DNA of 64,000 bases from Myxococcus xanthus (lineage in GTDB: Bacteria; Myxococcota; Myxococcia; Myxococcales; Myxococcaceae). This document shows, one piece after another, positions 1-10,781 of the stretch (position 1 is the first letter of the stretch; every line of letters begins with the position of its first letter). Both the position numbers and the translations under genes were made by a program. The stretch lies in NCBI RefSeq assembly GCF_900106535.1, contig NZ_FNOH01000010.1:186001-250000 (forward strand), in the 5' to 3' direction. The notes beneath the pieces were generated by a model, which worked only from the letters and a program-made list of their open reading frames with translations, ran no database searches and was not told where the DNA came from.

Positions 1-33
1 GCTCAGGCCGCTGACTCATTATGGAAATGGGCC

Positions 34-65
34 AACCGCCAGCGGTTCCGAATCCGCTGGCGGTT
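34..65. terminator. Perfect 12-bp inverted repeat, probable terminator
   Basis: Bases 34-45 pair perfectly with 54-65 around an 8-base loop. The repeat lies just past the stop codon of the minus-strand metzincin gene, where a transcript end is expected. There is no clear T-run on either side, so it may act as an RNA 3'-end hairpin rather than a classic intrinsic terminator. Confidence 0.5.
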
Positions 66-126
66 ATCGCGCCGAAGGGTTGGGAGCGCTTCGTGTACGC
101 CCCACCAGAATCACCCAGTCAGAGAA

Positions 127-2205
127 TTAGCCTGCGGTGTTGTGTATTTTTGAGAGCAGCTGTCGAGTCCCAGTGATGGTTGTCGAATCGAAATTTTCCA
201 ACGCCTTATCGTCGAGGCTCTTGAGGAGTTTCGCCGCCTCGTTCGGATTTCCGGCTTGCCGCTTGAACTTTCCGTCGATTAGGCGGATGTATGGCCGCTG
301 TGCATCAATGGCTTTGGCTCGGATAATGCTTGCGGTTACTGGGTCGGACGTGCCCATTTTTTCACGGCGCCGATTGACCACTTCGTCTAGGCGGTCCGCT
401 ACTTTGGGCAGCGCCGACGAACCACCCAAGGCCAGGTAAAGGCCGACATCATCCCGCAGCAGATCGAGTGCGTCTTTCTCCTCCAGGTTGGATTTCGGCG
501 TTGCGACTCGGATACGTAGAGGCTGCGAGCGCACGACGAGTTCGCGATTGTTCGACTCATCCATTATGGCGAGCACCGCCGTCACCTCGTACGTTCCGGG
601 CTCCGCAAACGAGAATCCGCCAGAGCCGTACGTCAGGTTTAGGTTGTTCGTCATTGAGCCACCGGGCTGGACACGATCGGCATGTGCAACACCTCGGTCA
701 AAGCACCGCTGGACGACGGGGATGAACGAGCGTGCCCCATCAATCCCTCGTGACGATTGACCAGTGTGTCGACGAATTAGGATCTCTAGGAAGCCGGCTT
801 TGGGGTCGAGGAGAAAGGACGGCATGTCGAGGGGGCGACCGGTCTGATTCGTCAGCTCGACCTCGAGAAAAACGGGCTGTGCAAACGTGAACAATGGGCC
901 TGATTGGGGAGGCTTCAACACGAGCTTGAAGTCGGCGATGGGTACCTCGGGCAGGTACGGCGCGTAGCCGCCGGAGCCGTCTGCCCAGTAATTGATGGAA
1001 TGGAACGGTTCCCCTCCGGGAATGAGTGGAGCCAGTGGGCCGTGCCGCAGGAATTCAAGCTCGTCGGCGTCGAAGGTATAACGGAATTTCGACCAGAACT
1101 CGTCGCGCCGGCTTCCGCCCTTGAAGCGCCAATCGTAGTTCATGAACGAGGTGGAATCTGAACGGCCTACTGTGCGCTCAAAGCGGTGCGCCAGGTTCAG
1201 TGCGTGCCCGAGTTCGTGGATGGTTGTTTGAATGAGCTTTCGCTCATGGTCGATGCCCTGAATGCCACGAATCTCGGATGCGAAGACGGCTGCTCCCTGG
1301 CGTGGAAGTGGGTCCGTCGTGTCGAACATGATGCCCAGCAATCCCTGGTCTGTCGAACGCGACAGTATAAGCAGATGTAAGTCCCACGCGCGTCGCAGAA
1401 GCGAAGCCTGTGCGACATCCTTCATGAGCGCGTGCAGTTGGGCGTTGTCCCATCCATTGGGGTTGGAGGGAATCTTGCTGGCCATACCAGCCACGTAGGT
1501 TTCGATGCCTGCATCGGCGAGCGCCGTCTCGATCGTAATTTCCCGATCACCGAACGTACGGGGCTTGGGCGGTTCTACATCATCCTCGATTTCCATCTCG
1601 ATGCCCACGTGGCGCAGACTGTCCGAAGTGCGCTCCACGACGAACGACAAGTCACGTCGTACGGGAAGTCCGGTGAGGGGGGCTTCGAAGTGCAGTATCC
1701 CCACAAGCGTATCGGTCTGCGGGCTTTGTCGAGTGAGAGTGAGCGTTCCCGTCGACTTCCGAGAATCCTCGTCTTGCCCCACGATGGGCCAGCGGCCATC
1801 GCCCAGATTCACACGCATGCCGGGCGCGGTGCGCATCGACGCTACGTACTGGCGGCCGGCTGTGTCCACACGGAACAGGTCGGCGCTGATGACGCCGCTT
1901 CCCGCTCCATCGACACGCAATTCAAGCGCCACCTCGCCGTTGCCGCCATCGTAGCGACCGTCGCGAAGTGTGGCGACTACGGCCTCCGGAACTGGCGCCG
2001 GCTGTAGGCCCGTTTCGGCCTCGGTAATCACATCGAGGGCGTTGCGGATGAGCGGAGCGAGACGATTCAGCTGGGAGAGGCGCCGCTGCTCCTCCTCTGT
2101 GAGTGATCGTCCTGTGACTGCAAGGCGATTGCGTTCCTGCTCCATGGGGGTGAGGACAGCGGTCAGTTCTGAATGAACATCGTGACCATTTGTTGTTACC
2201 GGCAT
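127..2205 (-). CDS. Metzincin-like zinc metallopeptidase domain protein
   Basis: The predicted protein has 692 residues. The peptidase signature lies at residues 330-340, HELGHALNLAH, with H330, H334 and H340 as likely zinc ligands and E331 as the general base. A Met-turn-like SFMNYDW follows at 353-359, which is the metzincin arrangement. The usual glycine in HExxHxxGxxH is Asn (N337). The first 200 residues look like a beta-rich domain and residues 460-600 like another beta domain; the C-terminus (about 620-690) is helical. No signal peptide is visible, so the site of action is unclear. The ATG at 2205 was chosen because an AGGAG ribosome site lies just upstream; the frame stays open to 2382 but those extra residues look non-coding. 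The substrate cannot be told from sequence. Confidence 0.8.
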   Translation of the reverse strand: MPVTTNGHDVHSELTAVLTPMEQERNRLAVTGRSLTEEEQRRLSQLNRLAPLIRNALDVITEAETGLQPAPVPEAVVATLRDGRYDGGNGEVALELRVDGAGSGVISADLFRVDTAGRQYVASMRTAPGMRVNLGDGRWPIVGQDEDSRKSTGTLTLTRQSPQTDTLVGILHFEAPLTGLPVRRDLSFVVERTSDSLRHVGIEMEIEDDVEPPKPRTFGDREITIETALADAGIETYVAGMASKIPSNPNGWDNAQLHALMKDVAQASLLRRAWDLHLLILSRSTDQGLLGIMFDTTDPLPRQGAAVFASEIRGIQGIDHERKLIQTTIHELGHALNLAHRFERTVGRSDSTSFMNYDWRFKGGSRRDEFWSKFRYTFDADELEFLRHGPLAPLIPGGEPFHSINYWADGSGGYAPYLPEVPIADFKLVLKPPQSGPLFTFAQPVFLEVELTNQTGRPLDMPSFLLDPKAGFLEILIRRHTGQSSRGIDGARSFIPVVQRCFDRGVAHADRVQPGGSMTNNLNLTYGSGGFSFAEPGTYEVTAVLAIMDESNNRELVVRSQPLRIRVATPKSNLEEKDALDLLRDDVGLYLALGGSSALPKVADRLDEVVNRRREKMGTSDPVTASIIRAKAIDAQRPYIRLIDGKFKRQAGNPNEAAKLLKSLDDKALENFDSTTITGTRQLLSKIHNTAG

Positions 2206-2644
2206 TGGTGCTCCTAGAGGGCCTCGCTCAATAAGAGTTGGCCGCGACAGATGAGAGCATGGGATTGAGGGCGCACGAATCGTCCCGGAGCACGATGAGA
2301 CGGTTCTGTCCGTGCGGTTTCCCTGAAACGCCGCACAGAATGAGGAAGATCGCCCGTTAATGCAGGAGGGGTCCTCTTTCACAGAGAAAAACGGGAATGG
2401 TCTTGTTGCCTCGCTTTGCGGAGGTGCCCCATTTCGCGTGGCACCACACTTCGTGATGACCCGTCAGGCGAATCGTTCTAATGGCAATCTATGGATTCAG
2501 GGGTGTTGGCATTGAATAGGGTGTTGCCAATGTGTTTCTGAGCGTTTGATTGCAACCGCTGGTGCGCATTGGTGTGCTACCGCTCCGATGCCGAGTGTTC
2601 TCCAGCAGTGTCGTTCGGAGGTGCATCAGCGTGCGCATGAAATG
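2206..2644. other. Intergenic region upstream of the metzincin gene
   Basis: No convincing gene was seen. The stretch between the metzincin start and the hutH terminator should hold the metzincin promoter, reading leftward. Base composition is lower in GC than the flanking genes, especially around 2440-2640. No clear -35/-10 pair or sigma-54 site could be assigned. Confidence 0.4.
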
Positions 2645-2647
2645 AAA

Positions 2648-2690
2648 AAGGCCCGGAGTGCCAAGAGTAACCTCTCGGCTCCGGGCCCTT
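2648..2690 (-). terminator. Intrinsic terminator of hutH
   Basis: Bases 2648-2658 pair with 2679-2690 with one bulged base, and an inner pairing extends the stem. Read on the minus strand, the stem is followed by a run of five T's, the form of a rho-independent terminator. It sits about 40 bases past the hutH stop. Confidence 0.85.
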
Positions 2691-2727
2691 CGTCATCGTA
2701 GGAGAAGTCGATGTCGCTTGTGCTGCG

Positions 2728-4254
2728 TCAGGCCGTGGCGGAGCGCACCGCCGCGAGCAGCTCGCCAGAGTCGACGAGCTGGCTCACCGCCTCGATGTCC
2801 CGGTGCAGCTCGCGGTCCTTGTCCATGTGGGGGACCTTCGAGCGCACCAGCTCGTACGCCGCGAGGGCGCCCTTGCCGGGCTTCAGCGGCAGGCGGAAGT
2901 CCAGGGCCTGCGCCGCCACCAGGATTTCAATCGCGAGGCACGAACGGGCGAAGTCGCTGACCTGACGGCCCTTGAGCGCCGCCGTCATGCCCATGGACAC
3001 GTGGTCCTCTCGGCCCGCGGATGACGGAATCGAATCCACGGACGCGGGGTGGCTCAGCACGCGGGACTCGGCCACCAGCGCGGCGCTGGTCACCTGCGCG
3101 ATCATGAAGCCGGAGTTCAACCCGGAGTTCTTCGCCAGGAACGCCGGCAGGTTGGACAGCGACGGGTTCACGAGCTGCTCCACGCGCCGCTCGCTGATGG
3201 ACGACAGTTGCGTCAGCGCCATCGCCACCACGTCCATGGCCAGGGAGATGGGCTGGCCGTGGAAGTTGCCGCCCGACACGATGCGCTCCGTGTCCGCGAA
3301 CACGAGCGGGTTGTCCGTCGCGCTGTTGACCTCCACCTCCAGGATGCGCCGGGAGAACGCGATGCCCTCGCGCGCCGCGCCGTGCACCTGCGGCATGCAG
3401 CGCAGGGAGTAGGGGTCCTGCACCTTGCTGCAGTTGACGTGCGACTCCACCAGCTCGCTGTCCACCAGGATGCGCCGCAGGTGCGCCGCGACGTCCTTCT
3501 GGCCCGGGTGCGCGCGGACGTCGTGAATCTCAGGAATGAAGGGCTTGTGGCTTCCCAGCAGCCCCTCCAGCGTCATGGCGCCCGCGACGTCGGCGATGTC
3601 CGCCAGGGACTCCGCGCGAAGCTGGAGCAGGGTGCCCACCGCGCACATGGCCTGTGTGCCGTTCACCAGGGCGAGGCCCTCCTTGGCCTCCAACACCACC
3701 GGTTGCAGGCCGGCGCGCTCCAGCGCCTGCTTCGCGGGCATCCGCTGGCCCTGATAGAAGGCTTCACCTTCGCCGATGAAGACGAGCGCCAGGTGCGCCA
3801 GCGGGGCGAGATCCCCGGAGGCGCCCACGCTGCCCCGCTCGGGGACCACGGGCACGACGTCCCGGTTCAGCATGTCCAGCGCCAGGGCCAGCGTCTCCAT
3901 GCGGATGCCGGAGTAGCCCTTGGCGAGCACGTTGCAGCGGAGCAGCAGGAGCGCCCGCGCTTCCGGAAGGGGGAGGGGCGTGCCGACGCCACACGCGTGG
4001 GAGAGGATGAGGTTGCGCTGGAGGTCGCGCAGGTCCTTCTTGTCGATGCGGACCTCGGCCAACGTGCCAAAGCCGGTGTTGATGCCGTAGGCGGGCGTGT
4101 CTCCGGCGGCGACGCGGTCCACCAGGGCGCGCGAGGCCCGCACGCGGGTGGCGGCGTCGGGCGACAGCTCCACGGTGGCCTCGTTGCGAGCCACCTGGAG
4201 GATTTCCTCGAGCTTCAGGGTGTCACCGTCGATGAGGATACGGGGGCGCGACAT
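2728..4254 (-). CDS. hutH: Histidine ammonia-lyase
   Basis: This is a 508-residue cytosolic enzyme that deaminates L-histidine to urocanate, the first step of histidine degradation. The Ala-Ser-Gly triad that cyclises into the MIO electrophile is at residues 145-147 in [15 protein letters not shown]. The active-site [10 protein letters not shown] segment is near residues 56-65. Length is normal for the family. The ATG at 4254 gives the family-like N-terminus [10 protein letters not shown]; a much longer upstream frame reads through the divergent lysC gene and is an artefact. No hutU, hutI or hutG gene is adjacent, so the rest of the pathway must lie elsewhere. hutH is divergent from lysC with 135 bases between the starts and ends in its own terminator. 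Confidence 0.97.
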   Translation of the reverse strand: MSRPRILIDGDTLKLEEILQVARNEATVELSPDAATRVRASRALVDRVAAGDTPAYGINTGFGTLAEVRIDKKDLRDLQRNLILSHACGVGTPLPLPEARALLLLRCNVLAKGYSGIRMETLALALDMLNRDVVPVVPERGSVGASGDLAPLAHLALVFIGEGEAFYQGQRMPAKQALERAGLQPVVLEAKEGLALVNGTQAMCAVGTLLQLRAESLADIADVAGAMTLEGLLGSHKPFIPEIHDVRAHPGQKDVAAHLRRILVDSELVESHVNCSKVQDPYSLRCMPQVHGAAREGIAFSRRILEVEVNSATDNPLVFADTERIVSGGNFHGQPISLAMDVVAMALTQLSSISERRVEQLVNPSLSNLPAFLAKNSGLNSGFMIAQVTSAALVAESRVLSHPASVDSIPSSAGREDHVSMGMTAALKGRQVSDFARSCLAIEILVAAQALDFRLPLKPGKGALAAYELVRSKVPHMDKDRELHRDIEAVSQLVDSGELLAAVRSATA

Positions 4255-4389
4255 TCGGGACTCCAATGGGTGCGACGAAAGGGCGGGCACCCTAACGTAA
4301 ACGGGTGCGGTGGTGCTGGCGGGCGCTTTACACCCGCCGGCCGGGCTCGTATAGCTCCCGCCCGTCTGAAGAGGGAGGTTGCAGGCGCC

Positions 4390-5667
<1,278 letters not shown>

Positions 5668-5671
5668 GCGC

Positions 5672-6088
5672 GTGGCGAGCCGCACCGCCGCGCTCGCCGC
5701 CGTCGCGCTGGGGGTGTTGGGCGTGGGCGTCGTCGCGCGCCTGCGCTGGCCGGATACGGCGCCCGCGTTGGACTGCGCCGCTGAGTCAGTGCGGATCCGT
5801 CCGGATGGTGTGGCCACCTGTGGCGATGGCGCCGTGCCGACCGGAGCTCAGGCGCTGGCCCTGGGGCGTCCGTTGGATTTGAACTCGGCGACCGAGGAGG
5901 AGCTTGCCCTGCTCCCAGGCGTCGGGCGCGCACTGGCGCGGAGCCTCGTGGAGGCTCGCGAGGAGCAGGGCGGTTTCAAGAGCTGGGATGACGTGGATGC
6001 CGTCCGTGGTGTGGGTTCCGCCAAGTTGCAGACCCTCCGGGCGGCCACGGCGCTTGGCGCGCCTCCCGACGCCGGGCCCGTGTGGTAA
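5672..6088 (+). CDS. Exported or anchored helix-hairpin-helix (ComEA-like) protein
   Basis: The 138-residue product has a hydrophobic N-terminal segment (about 5-22) that should be a signal or anchor. It then has a ComEA/T2SK-type double helix-hairpin-helix region at about 65-128, including [18 protein letters not shown] and the second [12 protein letters not shown] hairpin. The family binds double-stranded DNA non-specifically; ComEA-type proteins hold incoming DNA in the periplasm during uptake. The GTG start lies 4 bases after lysC and lacks a strong ribosome site, suggesting translational coupling. No other competence gene is adjacent, so a role in DNA uptake is inference. Confidence 0.8.
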   Translation: MASRTAALAAVALGVLGVGVVARLRWPDTAPALDCAAESVRIRPDGVATCGDGAVPTGAQALALGRPLDLNSATEEELALLPGVGRALARSLVEAREEQGGFKSWDDVDAVRGVGSAKLQTLRAATALGAPPDAGPVW

Positions 6089-6097
6089 GCACGTCGA

Positions 6098-8431
6098 GTG
6101 CAGATCTCGTGCCCTCAGTGCTCGATGCAGTACGTCCTCGACTCCCGCTTGCTGCCGCCGGGGGGCGCCTCCGTTCAGTGCACGCGCTGTGGTCACGTGT
6201 TCATGGCCACGCCGCATGGTGCGCCGCCGCCCTCGCGCTCGACTCCGGCGGTGACGGGCGGGGCGGGGCCCGCGCGCTCGAGCATGAAGTCCACGCAGCT
6301 CTTCGCGGGGACTCCCGCTGGCGCCACGGCAGGTTCGTCCGTGACGACGACGCAGTCGTACGGTGCGGTGACGTCGAAGGGGCAGGGCGCCGACAACGCG
6401 ACGCAGGCGTTCGGGGCGGTGTCTCCCGTAGCGCCCGTTGGAACGACACAGGCCTTCGGAGCAGCTCCGGCAGCGAGCAACCCGACGCAGACGTTCGGCG
6501 CGGCGCCGCCCGTGGCACCCGTGGGGACCACCCAGACTTTCGGGGCAGCTCCCGCGGCGAGCAACGCAACGCAGACCTTCGGCGCGGTGCCTCCCGTTGG
6601 GTCCACGCAGACGTTCGGGGCAGCTCCGACGACTGGGCGGAGAACTGACAACGCGACACAGGCGTTCGGGGCGGTGCGCCCGGTAGCCCCCGCGCCGCAG
6701 ACGCAGGCGTTCGGGACGATGCCTTTCAGGGGACCGGCGGCCGATGCTGGCGCCTCGTCGCAGGGCGGAGCTCCCGGAGCCGGGACACAGATGTTCGGCG
6801 CGGTTCCTCCGGTGGCACCTGTCATTCCCCCCGTGGGAAGGACGCAGACCTACGGCACGGTTTCCGGACAGCAACACGGGGCGCCAGGGAGTGCCGGACC
6901 TGGCTCCGTGGCAGCAGGCAACGCGACCCAGACCTTTGGTGCGTACGCGCCTCCTCAGGCTGGCGCTTTCATGATGCCAGACCTGGGTTCCGTACCCACG
7001 CCGCCTCCCGTGAGCCCGATTCACGTTGGCGGGGCGCAGGTTGCATCCCAGGGCTCCGCCTCGGCGGACGGCGCCCCCGTTGGATTCGCCGCGCCTCCCG
7101 CGAGCGATTCCGTGGCCCCATTGGGGCGCAGCCAGACGTTCAGCGCCGTGCAGCCGTCTGCCTCCGAGGCACCTGTGGGGTCGAAGCGGATCGTCGGCTC
7201 CGTGCCGCCCGTTCCCGCGCCCGCGAGCCTGTCCGGCGAGGCCCCCACGTCGTCACTGGATGCCGCTGAGCCCTCCGTGGGCGTCCGAGCGACGAGCCCC
7301 TTTGGCCTGTCACCGCTGTCCGGCGCCGACAGTGGCATCCAGCTCCCGCCAGAATCGGAGCCCACCGCGACACCGGGCGCCGGGGCAGGGGGGCTGAGTT
7401 CCCTCAATGACTCCAGTGCCTCGGAGTTGGGCCCTCTGGCCGGAGCCGCAACACGCCGAGCCCCACTGGAGCTCCCTCCGGACCTGATTGCGTCGACCCG
7501 TCTGTCGATGGACGGAGCGCGGGCGTTCGAGCGCGGCGGCTCCCAGCGAATCCGTCCCCGGGTGGTGCTGGCCAGCCTGGTCGGACTCATCGTGGTGGCC
7601 TCGCTGGGCTACGTCGCGCTGAAGAATCGCGGGGTGGAGATCCCCGCCCATGTGGTGGAGGCGACGGACCGTGTATCGGTGCTGCTCCGTCGGGATGACT
7701 CCACCAACCGTCATCAGGCCATCGAACGGCTGCGAACCATCGCCGCCGAGAATCCTGGCTACGTCGACGTCCAGGCCGAGCTGGCGGTAGCGCTCACGCT
7801 GAGTCTGTCGGATGCCCAGGCGGATGCCGAGCGTCTGCGTCTCCGGGGCGCTGCCATCGCCCGGGGGTTGGAGGCCGCGGCGAAGATGCGCGTCCTTGCC
7901 GATCAGGTGGCTCGCCGCACCTCACTCCAGCAGGAGCAGGACGCCAACGCGCGCGAAATGGCGTCCCTGCGTGACACCGTCGACACGCTTCGCAAGGAAC
8001 TGGACGTGCAACTGGCCCAGTTGAGCAAGGCGCCGGAGTCCGAGCCGCCCAGTGCCGCGACGGCTCGGCTCAAGGCTCGCGCCCTCCATGCCTCCGTCCT
8101 GGCGGCACCGGACTCCCTGGCCCTGGCCGAGCGTCTGCGCAACGTGGAGAGCGCACCGTACCCGTGGAGCACGCTCGCTCGGGCCGAGTACGCGCTGATC
8201 GCCGGGTCGCCGCCGGAGTCGCTCGAGGCGGTGGCCAGGGATTTGGAGGCGCTGCGCCAGGCCGACAGCACGCTGCTGCGCGCCTACCTGCTCGGCGCTC
8301 GCGTGGCGCTGAAGCTGAAGGACACGGCCGCCGCCCGTTCACTCCTGGACGACGCCGTGGCGCTGAACCCGGACCACCAGGCGGCGGCTCGGCTGATCGC
8401 GCAGATTGACGCGGACGCCGCCTCGCCCTGA
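6098..8431 (+). CDS. Zinc-ribbon, TQxFG-repeat, single-pass membrane protein
   Basis: The product has 777 residues. Residues 1-40 form an MJ0042-type zinc ribbon with cysteine pairs C5/C8 and C28/C31. Residues 65-350 are a Pro/Ala/Gly/Thr-rich, probably disordered region carrying twelve TQx[FY]G motifs and two degenerate copies. A single transmembrane helix lies at about 488-507, and a helical, TPR-like part follows (about 520-770). The likely topology is ribbon and repeats in the cytoplasm, helical part in the periplasm. The layout resembles the zinc-ribbon gliding-motility protein GltJ/AgmX of Myxococcus, but no GYF domain is visible. The start is GTG at 6098, the only start before the conserved ribbon, 9 bases past the previous stop. 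The function is not known. Confidence 0.8.
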   Translation: MQISCPQCSMQYVLDSRLLPPGGASVQCTRCGHVFMATPHGAPPPSRSTPAVTGGAGPARSSMKSTQLFAGTPAGATAGSSVTTTQSYGAVTSKGQGADNATQAFGAVSPVAPVGTTQAFGAAPAASNPTQTFGAAPPVAPVGTTQTFGAAPAASNATQTFGAVPPVGSTQTFGAAPTTGRRTDNATQAFGAVRPVAPAPQTQAFGTMPFRGPAADAGASSQGGAPGAGTQMFGAVPPVAPVIPPVGRTQTYGTVSGQQHGAPGSAGPGSVAAGNATQTFGAYAPPQAGAFMMPDLGSVPTPPPVSPIHVGGAQVASQGSASADGAPVGFAAPPASDSVAPLGRSQTFSAVQPSASEAPVGSKRIVGSVPPVPAPASLSGEAPTSSLDAAEPSVGVRATSPFGLSPLSGADSGIQLPPESEPTATPGAGAGGLSSLNDSSASELGPLAGAATRRAPLELPPDLIASTRLSMDGARAFERGGSQRIRPRVVLASLVGLIVVASLGYVALKNRGVEIPAHVVEATDRVSVLLRRDDSTNRHQAIERLRTIAAENPGYVDVQAELAVALTLSLSDAQADAERLRLRGAAIARGLEAAAKMRVLADQVARRTSLQQEQDANAREMASLRDTVDTLRKELDVQLAQLSKAPESEPPSAATARLKARALHASVLAAPDSLALAERLRNVESAPYPWSTLARAEYALIAGSPPESLEAVARDLEALRQADSTLLRAYLLGARVALKLKDTAAARSLLDDAVALNPDHQAAARLIAQIDADAASP
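6347..6940 (+). repeat. In-frame degenerate repeats encoding TQx[FY]G motifs
   Basis: Within the preceding gene, roughly 30-50-base units encode the pentapeptides TQSYG, TQAFG (4 copies), TQTFG (5), TQMFG and TQTYG. The linkers are rich in Ala, Pro, Val and Gly, several ending in APPVAPVG or similar. Codon choice differs between copies, so selection on the peptide is more likely than recent DNA duplication alone. Confidence 0.85.
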
Positions 8432-8597
8432 AACGACGACCGCTTCCGCCGTCTCGAGGGCTGAAGAAAGTCCAGTCCCTCACCCGGTGCAGAGTCCTCC
8501 GTGGCGCCACTGCGTGTGAATTCAAGCGCGTGGAGGAGGCACGCCTCTTGCTGAACCCGGACCCGTTTCGAGGACTGGGTGCTGGGAGGCAGGGCTG

Positions 8598-9779
8598 ATG
8601 TCGGAGGTCTTCTTCTGGTGTGCCGTGCTGCTGCTCGCACACACTTACTTTCTCTACCCCTTGAGCCTTTTTTTGCTCGAAGGGGCCGCGCAGGTGCTCA
8701 AGAACGCCCGCGATGGACGGCGCGCGGAAACAGTCAATCCAGGCTCCGGCGGGCAGCGGGCGTTGCCCTCGGTGAGTCTGGTGGTGGCGGCCTACAACGA
8801 GGCTTCGTGCATCCAGCAGAAGCTGGAGAACAGCCTCGCGCTGGCGTACCCGGCGGAGCGGTTCGAGGTGCTCATCGGTTCGGATGGTTCGTCGGACGGG
8901 ACGGATGAAATCGTCCGCGCTTGCTCCGACGCGCGCGTGCGGCTGTCACCGGCGCCTCGGGCGGGCAAGACGACGGTGCTCAACCGCTGCATCCCCATGG
9001 CGCAGGGGGACATCGTCGTTCTTTCCGACGCCAACACGATGATCGAACCCGAGGCCATCGAGCGGCTGGTGCGCCACTTCGAGGACCCGGAGGTGGGGGC
9101 CGTCTGCGGCAAGCTGCGGCTCTACAACCCCACGAAGCAGGACTACGAGGAGAGCGCGTACTGGAGCTACGAGTCGCTCATCAAGATGTACGAGGGGCGG
9201 CGCGGCGCTGTGGTGGGCGCCAACGGTGGCCTCTATGCCATCCGGCGCTCGCTGTTCACCCTGCTGCCGCCGTCCACCATCGTGGACGACTTCGTGATTC
9301 CGCTGCGCATCCTGGATCAGGGCTACAAGGTCGTCTACGAAGAGCACGCCGTGGCGCACGAGGAGACCACGGAGGATTACGGCAAGGAGTTCGGCCGCCG
9401 GGCGCGCATCGCCGCGGGCAACTTCCAGAGCATCCGCATGGTGCCCGGGCTGTTGTTGCCGACCGCGGGCTTCCCGGCCTTCGCCTTCTGGTCGCACAAG
9501 CTGCTGCGCTGGTGCGCGCCCGCGCTGATGGGGATGGCGCTGGTGGCAAACCTGTTCCTGCTGGACCGGCTCTTCTACCAGTTCACCCTGTTCAGCCAGG
9601 TGCTGTTCTACGCGCTCGCGTACCTGGGGAAGACGGGGGTGCTGAAGCGGGGCACGGCGAAGAAGGCCGCGTCGGTGGCGTACTACTTCGTGACCATGAA
9701 CCTGGCCATCGTCGTGGGGTTCTGGCGCTTCCTGCGCAACTCGCAGCGCGCCGCGTGGGACCGGACGGCGCGCGCGTAG
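8598..9779 (+). CDS. Family 2 glycosyltransferase, membrane-bound
   Basis: The 393-residue product has an N-terminal membrane helix (about 5-25) and a GT-A fold catalytic domain. It contains VVAAYNEA, the nucleotide-binding GSDGSSDGTDE, a SDANTMIEPEA segment in the place of the DxD motif, and VDDFVIPLRI containing the likely acceptor-side acid. Membrane helices follow in the last 120 residues. Such enzymes transfer sugars from NDP-sugar donors to polymers or lipid carriers at the inner membrane. The donor and product cannot be read from sequence. The start ATG has a GGGAGG site just upstream. No other polysaccharide gene is directly adjacent; the next gene is convergent. Confidence 0.9.
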   Translation: MSEVFFWCAVLLLAHTYFLYPLSLFLLEGAAQVLKNARDGRRAETVNPGSGGQRALPSVSLVVAAYNEASCIQQKLENSLALAYPAERFEVLIGSDGSSDGTDEIVRACSDARVRLSPAPRAGKTTVLNRCIPMAQGDIVVLSDANTMIEPEAIERLVRHFEDPEVGAVCGKLRLYNPTKQDYEESAYWSYESLIKMYEGRRGAVVGANGGLYAIRRSLFTLLPPSTIVDDFVIPLRILDQGYKVVYEEHAVAHEETTEDYGKEFGRRARIAAGNFQSIRMVPGLLLPTAGFPAFAFWSHKLLRWCAPALMGMALVANLFLLDRLFYQFTLFSQVLFYALAYLGKTGVLKRGTAKKAASVAYYFVTMNLAIVVGFWRFLRNSQRAAWDRTARA

Positions 9780-9797
9780 TCGGAATCCAGGAGCCCG

Positions 9798-10646
9798 TTA
9801 CCGGAGTGCCACGGGGACGGGCTTCTGGGCCTTGGGGCTCTTGGGCAGCACGCTGCCGTAGCCCCCGAAGAGCTGCCCGGTGAGGACGGGCTCGCGGTTG
9901 GGGCCCGGGTGCCGGAGCATGTCGTTGAGCACCTCGCCCGTCTTCGGATCCCTCCGAAGGTGCGGGCGTTCCAGGTTCATGCGGTAGCGCACGACGCCTC
10001 GGCGCACGCGGTGGATGACGGTGACCGTCCCGCTGGCGCTGACGTTCTCCACGATGCCCACGTGGGTGAGGCCGTCATTGCGGCGCCCGTCGCGGTTCTG
10101 GTCATACGTCTCGTTGAAGAAGACGAGGTCGCCTGGGGTCGGCCGCTCTTCCTGGTACACGCGGCCTCGCGAGCGGGCGAAGCGGTACATGGCGGTGACG
10201 CCGTTGTCGCCGGGCTGCACCGTTCCCCGGAAGGTGACGCCGGCCTGGGCATAGACGCCTTCGATGAGGCCGGTGCAGTCGGACGGGTACTTGCGGCCGT
10301 TGAGTGCGACTTGCGTCTTGCCCACCAGCGAGCGCGCCGTGGTCACCACCTTGGCGCGGGCATCACTGGCCACGGGGGTGGGGCGCGTGGCCCGGGCCGG
10401 CGTCGCGCGGGACTTGCCACCCGACGCCTTGGCCGGGCGGGCGGCCACCGTGTCGGGACGTGCCGCGGGCGCCTCGCGGTTCGCGGTGGCCACCTGCTTG
10501 GAAAGGGACTCGCGCGGGAAGGCGGGCGGGGAGGCCGAGCGGTAGCGAAGACTGTAGGAGTCCAGCCATGGCTCCAGCGGCGCGCCCGTGGTGGCGCAGC
10601 CGGTCGCCAGCGTGGCGAGGATTCCCATCAGCGTGACTGTCCTCAT
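9798..10646 (-). CDS. NlpC/P60-like cysteine peptidase lipoprotein
   Basis: The 282-residue product starts with a lipoprotein signal peptide; the lipobox LATGC puts the lipidated cysteine at residue 17. A low-complexity linker rich in Ala, Arg and Thr (about 50-95) precedes the peptidase domain. That domain has a probable catalytic cysteine at 124 in the SDCTGLIEGVY motif and a histidine at 195 in THVGIVE. These fit the NlpC/P60 or related CHAP fold that cuts peptidoglycan peptides. The protein should act in the periplasm, tethered to a membrane. It is convergent with the glycosyltransferase, 18 bases apart. Family assignment is good; cleavage specificity is unknown. Confidence 0.85.
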   Translation of the reverse strand: MRTVTLMGILATLATGCATTGAPLEPWLDSYSLRYRSASPPAFPRESLSKQVATANREAPAARPDTVAARPAKASGGKSRATPARATRPTPVASDARAKVVTTARSLVGKTQVALNGRKYPSDCTGLIEGVYAQAGVTFRGTVQPGDNGVTAMYRFARSRGRVYQEERPTPGDLVFFNETYDQNRDGRRNDGLTHVGIVENVSASGTVTVIHRVRRGVVRYRMNLERPHLRRDPKTGEVLNDMLRHPGPNREPVLTGQLFGGYGSVLPKSPKAQKPVPVALR

Positions 10647-10781
10647 GGTGCGACCTCCCTGTAGCGTCCTGGGGGCACATGGTCCGCCCGGGAAGCTGTG
10701 TCGTCAAAAAACCTACCCAGGCAACCGTCCGTCCGCGCTTGGGTTTCCGGGTGGGCGCGGGTGCGGTATTGCTCCAGGGAC

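Noticed and set aside
2420-2450. Sigma-54 promoter-like TGGCAC
   Set aside because: The downstream TTGC element is missing at the right distance.
3049-4389. Plus-strand frame extending lysC upstream
   Set aside because: It is opposite hutH; the GTG at 4390 with a ribosome site gives the canonical aspartokinase start.
5786-7024. Minus-strand frames opposite the TQxFG repeat gene
   Set aside because: Arg/Pro-rich translations mirror the repeats. No domain, no ribosome site.
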